DNA of 64,000 nt from Aeromonas veronii (lineage in GTDB: Bacteria > Pseudomonadota > Gammaproteobacteria > Enterobacterales > Aeromonadaceae): contig NZ_CP157875.1 of assembly GCF_040215105.1 (NCBI RefSeq), positions 3,887,501 to 3,951,500 of the forward strand, read 5' to 3'. Below the pieces are notes generated by a model. It ran no database searches and had not been told where the DNA came from. It worked only from the letters and a program-made list of their open reading frames with translations. Position numbers and translations under genes: made by a program. Of the stretch, positions 60,240 to 64,000 are shown piece after piece; positions within the stretch are counted from its first letter, which is position 1; each line of letters begins with the position of its first letter.

Positions 60240-60465
60240 CTATGTGCAACAGCCAGTCCAAACCCTTGGACAACTCGTTTTACGCAGGATCCTGCCCGGC
60301 GCATATCTAGAAAAAAACATCAAAACCCTTTAAAATCATCAGCATAAATATAATTTCGCTGCCGTCGCCCCCCTGTGTATAGTCCACCCGGGATCGGTTA
60401 TAAAAACAGCGATCCACACGCAGGATCCGGCTTGGTAGAATCAGAGCCACAGACGAGGAGCCCAG

Positions 60466-61140
60466 ATGCCCAACAATCCGCAGTCAGAACAGGAGCTGCT
60501 GACCCGTGCCTATGCCATGGCGGGCCTGCCGCTGGCCCAGCTCGCGGCCAGTGCCGGGATCCCGGTGCCACGGGATCTGCGCCGTGACAAGGGCTGGGTC
60601 GGTCAGTTGATCGAGTGGCAGCTGGGCGCCAGTGCCGGCAGCAAGCCGGAGCAGGATTTCCCGGATCTCGGCATAGAGCTCAAGACGATCCCGGTGGATC
60701 CGGCGGGCAAGCCACTCGAAACCACCTTCGTCTGCGTGGCCCCCCTCATCGGTGTCAGCGGCCAGCGCTGGGAGGAGTCGAACGTGCGTAACAAGCTGTC
60801 ACGGGTGCTCTGGATCCCGGTGGAAGGCAGTCGCGAGATCCCCATCGGCGAGCGCCGGATCGGCATGCCGCTGCTGTGGAGCCCGAGTGTGGAGGAAGAT
60901 GACCTGCTGCGTCAGGACTGGGAAGAGCTGATGGACATGATAGTGCTGGGGGAAGTGGAGCAGATCAGCGCCCGCCACGGCCAGGTTATGCAATTGCGCC
61001 CCAAAGCGGCCAACAACAAGGCCCTGACCCGCGCCATCGGCCGCAACGGCCAGCCGATCCAGACCCTGCCACGAGGTTTCTACCTCAAGATAGCTTTCAC
61101 CCATGGCCTGCTGCAGCGCCATTTCGCTCTGCCCATTTGA
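60466..61140 (+). CDS. mutH: DNA mismatch repair endonuclease MutH
   Basis: Nicks the unmethylated strand at hemimethylated GATC during mismatch repair. The 224-residue enzyme has the catalytic set E50, D64, E71 and K73 ([13 protein letters not shown]) and the conserved [24 protein letters not shown]-terminal part. Its presence implies Dam methylation here. A CBM48-like gene follows by 83 bp. Confidence 0.97.
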   Translation: MPNNPQSEQELLTRAYAMAGLPLAQLAASAGIPVPRDLRRDKGWVGQLIEWQLGASAGSKPEQDFPDLGIELKTIPVDPAGKPLETTFVCVAPLIGVSGQRWEESNVRNKLSRVLWIPVEGSREIPIGERRIGMPLLWSPSVEEDDLLRQDWEELMDMIVLGEVEQISARHGQVMQLRPKAANNKALTRAIGRNGQPIQTLPRGFYLKIAFTHGLLQRHFALPI

Positions 61141-61223
61141 CCCTGGCTATCAACATTCCTGTCATAAGCTGGTATAAAAATAACCAGAAGCACTTTCTTC
61201 GCAGTCAATGACAAGGAGGCGTT

Positions 61224-61553
61224 ATGCCGATCAACAAGCAGTTTCTCAAGTCCCGTCCCGAGGTCAAGGTGACCTTCGCTGTGGAAAAAGAGGCCGCCGG
61301 CGAGGCGGAGCAGATCTGGTTGCTTGGGGAGTTCAGCCAGTGGCAACCCATTGAATTAAAAAGGATGAAGAGCGGGGAGTTCAAGACCACCCTCAACCTT
61401 CCTACCGATGGTCCCAGCCATTTCGAGTTCTGTTATCAGCTGGTGCAGCCGGATGGGGAGACCCTTTACGACAATGACTGGGCAGCGGATGACTATGTGC
61501 CCGGTCCCTTCGGGCGGGACAACTCGGTAATACGGGTCGCTCAACCGGCTTGA
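61224..61553 (+). CDS. CBM48/isoamylase-N-like carbohydrate-binding protein
   Basis: A 109-residue stand-alone beta-sandwich domain of the isoamylase early-set/AMPK glycogen-binding type (VKVTFAVEKEAAGEAEQIWL, LLGEFSQWQPIELKRM, then FEFCYQLVQPDGETLYDNDW). No catalytic domain is attached. It may bind glycogen-like glucans and regulate partner enzymes, but no such genes are nearby. AAGGAGG precedes the start. Confidence 0.75.
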   Translation: MPINKQFLKSRPEVKVTFAVEKEAAGEAEQIWLLGEFSQWQPIELKRMKSGEFKTTLNLPTDGPSHFEFCYQLVQPDGETLYDNDWAADDYVPGPFGRDNSVIRVAQPA

Positions 61554-61577
61554 AACCGGGGTTGCCGCATCGCGGAT

Positions 61578-61611
61578 ACAAAAAAGGCTCGCCATTGGCG
61601 AGCCTTTTCAC
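61578..61611 (+). terminator. Terminator after the CBM48-like gene
   Basis: AAAAAAGGCTCGCC-ATT-GGCGAGCCTTTT, bidirectional, also near the end of rplS. Confidence 0.85.
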
Positions 61612-61658
61612 TACCTGTCGAGCTATTCGTCGACATACCGACACCAATTCGAATCGAA

Positions 61659-62006
61659 TTAGTTGAGCTTCTCTTTGATACGAGCAGCTTTGCCGGACAG
61701 GTTGCGCAGGTAGTACAGTTTGGCGCGGCGAACATCACCACGACGCTTCAGTTCTACACTGTGGATCAGCGGAGAGTGAGTCTGGAATACACGCTCAACA
61801 CCTTCGCCGTTGGAGATCTTGCGAACGGTGAAAGCAGAGTGCAGACCGCGGTTACGCTTGGCAATCACGATGCCTTCGAAAGCCTGCAGACGCTCTTTAC
61901 CACCTTCTTTAACACGAACTTGAACACGTACGGTGTCGCCCTGGGCAAAAGCCGGGATGTCGGTACGCAGTTGCTCTTGTTCAAGCTGCTGAATAATCTT
62001 GCTCAT
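61659..62006 (-). CDS. rplS: 50S ribosomal protein L19
   Basis: A 115-residue large-subunit protein with the signature [21 protein letters not shown]. Last gene of rpsP-rimM-trmD-rplS. Confidence 0.98.
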
Positions 62007-62041
62007 TGTCTTTCCTTACCTAGGATAAACTGAAAACTCTA

Positions 62042-62788
62042 CTAAACGCTGTCACGCTGTTCGCGGACATACTCGGCAAGAAGTGATTCTTGCTCGTCAG
62101 TCAGAGCTAGGTTGTTAATAAGTTCCGGCCTTCTCTGCCAGGTTCGTCCGAGCGATTGCTTGAGACGCCAGCGTCGAATCACTTCGTGATTGCCGCTTGT
62201 CAGCGCCTCGGGCACCGCCAATCCATCCAACAACTCCGGCCGAGTGTAGTGGGGATGATCCAGCAGGCCATCCGTGAAGGAGTCCTGCTCGGCACTGGCC
62301 TGATCGCCCAAAACCCCGGGGACCAGACGCGAAACCGCATCGATCAGGGTCATGGCAGGCAGTTCGCCACCACTTAACACGTAATCCCCGATAGACCACT
62401 CTTCGTCGACTTCGGTTTGTATCACGCGTTCATCGATACCTTCGTATCGACCGGCGACCAGAATCAGCTTTTGATTCGTCGCCAACTCGGTTACGCCCGC
62501 TTGAGTCAGCTTGCGTCCCTGAGGGGAGAGATAGATGACTTTCGCCCCGTCTCCCGCCGCTTGCTTGGCCGCATGAATCGCATCACGCAGCGGCTGAACC
62601 ATCATTAACATGCCAGGCCCACCACCATAAGGACGATCATCGACCGTACGGTGTTTGTCGTGGGTGAAGTCCCGGGGGTTCCAGCACTCAATCTGCAGCA
62701 GGCCACTCTTGACGGCCCGACCCGTTACCCCGTGCTCGGTAATGGCTCGGAACATTTCCGGGAAGAGGCTAATCACCCCAATCCACAT
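62042..62788 (-). CDS. trmD: tRNA (guanine-37-N1)-methyltransferase TrmD
   Basis: Makes m1G37, which prevents +1 frameshifting. The 248-residue SPOUT enzyme has the knot signature [20 protein letters not shown] and [12 protein letters not shown]. 35 bp upstream of rplS. Confidence 0.97.
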   Translation of the reverse strand: MWIGVISLFPEMFRAITEHGVTGRAVKSGLLQIECWNPRDFTHDKHRTVDDRPYGGGPGMLMMVQPLRDAIHAAKQAAGDGAKVIYLSPQGRKLTQAGVTELATNQKLILVAGRYEGIDERVIQTEVDEEWSIGDYVLSGGELPAMTLIDAVSRLVPGVLGDQASAEQDSFTDGLLDHPHYTRPELLDGLAVPEALTSGNHEVIRRWRLKQSLGRTWQRRPELINNLALTDEQESLLAEYVREQRDSV

Positions 62789-62822
62789 AAGAAACCTCCG
62801 GCACCCATGTTAGCGCGGGAAA

Positions 62823-63344
62823 CTAGAAACCAGGATCCCAATCAACTTCGATTGTGCGAGCAGTCAGATCAATGTTCTTGATCACCTGCTCTTCCAGGAA
62901 CGGAATCAACCGCTCCTTCGCACCGAAGGCATCTTTTACATTGGCTTCAACCACCAACACATCGTTGGAGCCGGTTTCCATCAATTCGGTCACCTTGCCC
63001 AGGTCGTATCCCTTGGTGGTCTTTACGGTGCAACCGATGAGGTCACGCCAGTAGAATTCACCTTCGGGCAACGCGGGCAACAGATCGGCGTTAACGCCAA
63101 TCTCGACATTGGTCAATGCCAGGGCATCCTCGCGCACATCGATACCATCGAGCTTGCAGATCAGACCCTTGTTGTGACGCTTCCAGGCCGAAACCCGGAT
63201 CTCACGCCACGCCCCGTTCTGATTGATCAGCCAGGGGTTGTAATCGAAAATCGCTTCGGCAACATCGGTGAAGGAGTTCACTTTAAGCCAGCCCTTGATA
63301 CCGTAAACGGTGCCCAGGGTGCCCAGAACTACAGGTTTTTCCAC
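62823..63344 (-). CDS. rimM: 16S rRNA processing protein RimM
   Basis: A 173-residue 30S assembly factor that binds S19 and helps 3' domain maturation. It has the N-terminal [22 protein letters not shown] and C-terminal PRC-barrel ([19 protein letters not shown]). Follows rpsP by 24 bp. Confidence 0.96.
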   Translation of the reverse strand: MEKPVVLGTLGTVYGIKGWLKVNSFTDVAEAIFDYNPWLINQNGAWREIRVSAWKRHNKGLICKLDGIDVREDALALTNVEIGVNADLLPALPEGEFYWRDLIGCTVKTTKGYDLGKVTELMETGSNDVLVVEANVKDAFGAKERLIPFLEEQVIKNIDLTARTIEVDWDPGF

Positions 63345-63368
63345 CTTAACTCCCTACCGTTTGGCTGA

Positions 63369-63617
63369 TTAAGCAGCTTTAGCAGCGTCTTTGATCAGCT
63401 TGGCAACGCGGTCAGAAACAGCGGCACCAGTAGCAACCCAATGCTCGATACGAGCCAGGTCCAGGTTCAGCTTTTCAGCGTTACCAGCAGCAACCGGGTT
63501 GAAGAAACCAACGCGCTCGATGAAACGACCGTCGCGGGCATTACGGCTGTCAGCAACTACTACCTGGTAGAACGGACGCTTTTTCGCGCCACCACGTTGT
63601 AAACGAATGGTTACCAT
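63369..63617 (-). CDS. rpsP: 30S ribosomal protein S16
   Basis: An 82-residue small-subunit protein starting [20 protein letters not shown]. First gene of the rpsP operon. Confidence 0.98.
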   Translation of the reverse strand: MVTIRLQRGGAKKRPFYQVVVADSRNARDGRFIERVGFFNPVAAGNAEKLNLDLARIEHWVATGAAVSDRVAKLIKDAAKAA

Positions 63618-63687
63618 ATCGTCCTCATAAACATCTAATGAACAAGGCCCGCAAATACGCGGACCCTAGCTTAAAATAAGCCGCATA

Positions 63688-63715
63688 ATTCTACTTGGAT
63701 TCGTAATAATTGCAA
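63688..63715 (-). promoter_or_regulatory. rpsP promoter
   Basis: On the minus strand, -35 TTGCAA with a 16-bp spacer and -10 TAGAAT (5 of 6), about 70 bp before the rpsP start. Confidence 0.6.
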
Positions 63716-63749
63716 CCGAGCCAGCCACTTTTTGCACAAGGATGAGCAT

Positions 63750-63779
63750 GAAAAGGGCCCACCGCTGGTGAGCCCTTGC
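63750..63779 (-). terminator. ffh terminator
   Basis: On the minus strand, GGGCTCACC-AGC-GGTGGGCCC (one G-U pair) followed by TTTT, just after the ffh stop. Confidence 0.85.
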
Positions 63780-63801
63780 ATGGCTGGCTGTCGCCTCGGG
63801 A

Positions 63802-64000
63802 TTAGAAGGGGCCGCGGCCGCCACCAAATCCCGGTGGCAGCATATTTTTCATCTGCCCCATCATCTTGCGCATGCCGCCCTTGCCGGACATCTTCTTCAT
63901 CATGCGCTGCATCTCGGTGAACTGCTTGAGCAGCTTGTTCACGTCCTGCACCTGCATGCCGGAACCGGCTGCGATGCGGCGTTTGCGGGACCCCTTGATG
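63802..64000 (-). CDS. ffh: Signal recognition particle GTPase Ffh, C-terminal end (partial)
   Basis: The last 66 codons of ffh are in the window; the rest is beyond the edge. The visible part, [20 protein letters not shown] and then [20 protein letters not shown], is the M domain that binds 4.5S RNA and signal peptides, with the Met-rich tail ending GGGRGPF. It is upstream of rpsP in the same direction, the usual order, separated by its own terminator. Confidence 0.95.
   Translation of the reverse strand, partial: IKGSRKRRIAAGSGMQVQDVNKLLKQFTEMQRMMKKMSGKGGMRKMMGQMKNMLPPGFGGGRGPF

Larger units (their letters stand above)
59733..60465. other. rppH-mutH spacer: candidate DARS2-like DnaA-reactivating site
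   Basis: A 733-bp AT-rich spacer with no supported gene. It has two perfect DnaA boxes TTATCCACA (60112-60120 plus; 60231-60239 minus), a TTATNCACA box (59893-59901 minus) and a TTATCCAAG near-box (60217-60225) facing the second one. Ten GATC sites fall in 59908-60423, far above the 1 per 256 expected. E. coli DARS2 is in the intergenic region between mutH and ygdP (rppH), the same locus, so the position itself is the best evidence. Confidence 0.65.

Noticed and set aside
63073..63110. Palindrome GGCGTTAACGCC in rimM
   Set aside because: Lies inside coding sequence with no promoter context. Taken as chance.

Overview
The window is a stretch of gammaproteobacterial chromosome, almost certainly from an Aeromonas species. 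The evidence is high-GC coding sequence, GroEL, DcuA and AspA sequences typical of Aeromonadales, a Tap-type minor pilin/PilY1 cluster with a TapY2-like gene, and local gene orders shared with enterics and vibrios (ribF-ileS-lspA-fkpB-ispH, thyA-lgt-ptsP-rppH-mutH, rpsP-rimM-trmD-rplS-(ffh)). I found no rRNA, tRNA, insertion sequence, prophage or CRISPR array. This is mainly core genome with a few accessory genes.

Layout. 0-4 kb: rapA and rluA, with the rapA 3' end partly repeated in the spacer. 3.8-8.7 kb (minus strand): a YjfB-like motility protein, a membrane GGDEF-EAL protein, a secreted molybdopterin-fold protein and groESL behind a sigma-32 promoter. 8.8-14.9 kb: a MATE pump, fxsA, aspA-dcuA (anaerobic aspartate/fumarate metabolism) and a WaaP-like kinase. 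14.9-22.7 kb: gshA, an M16 protease, a YqaA-like protein, an oxidoreductase and two uncharacterised membrane proteins. 22.7-26.4 kb: fpr, rpsF-rpsR-rplI (no priB) and mntH. 26.4-32.5 kb: an AlaX-like editing protein, an EamA transporter, elaA, a Crp/Fnr regulator, and rlmB-rnr. 32.7-37 kb: a diguanylate cyclase, then nadE-glnB-lipoprotein-luxS as one apparent operon. 37-43.9 kb: type IV pilus minor pilins and PilY1. 43.9-51.5 kb: ispH-fkpB-lspA-ileS-ribF and murJ. 51.7-54.9 kb: rpsT, a persulfide-sensor-like ArsR regulator, nhaR, a small secreted protein and nhaA. 55-61.6 kb: thyA, lgt, ptsP, rppH, a 0.73-kb DnaA-box/GATC-rich spacer, mutH and a CBM48-like protein. 61.6-64 kb: rplS-trmD-rimM-rpsP and the 3' end of ffh.

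Most interesting signals. (1) Two near-identical promoter architectures, TTAACC-N2-GGTTAAT then 21/22 bp then TATGCT, precede the AlaX-like gene and elaA. The centre lies at about -41.5/-42.5, as for class II Crp/Fnr activation, and one site overlaps the 3' end of a neighbouring Crp/Fnr-family regulator gene, so this may be a small undescribed regulon. (2) A degenerate copy of the ispH 5' end forms a 26-codon ORF between fkpB and ispH and keeps TGATG stop-start overlaps on both sides. (3) The rppH-mutH spacer looks like an Aeromonas equivalent of the E. coli DnaA-reactivating site DARS2. (4) A membrane/coiled-coil/winged-helix-like protein and a paired secreted molybdopterin-fold protein plus GGDEF-EAL receptor have no assigned function.
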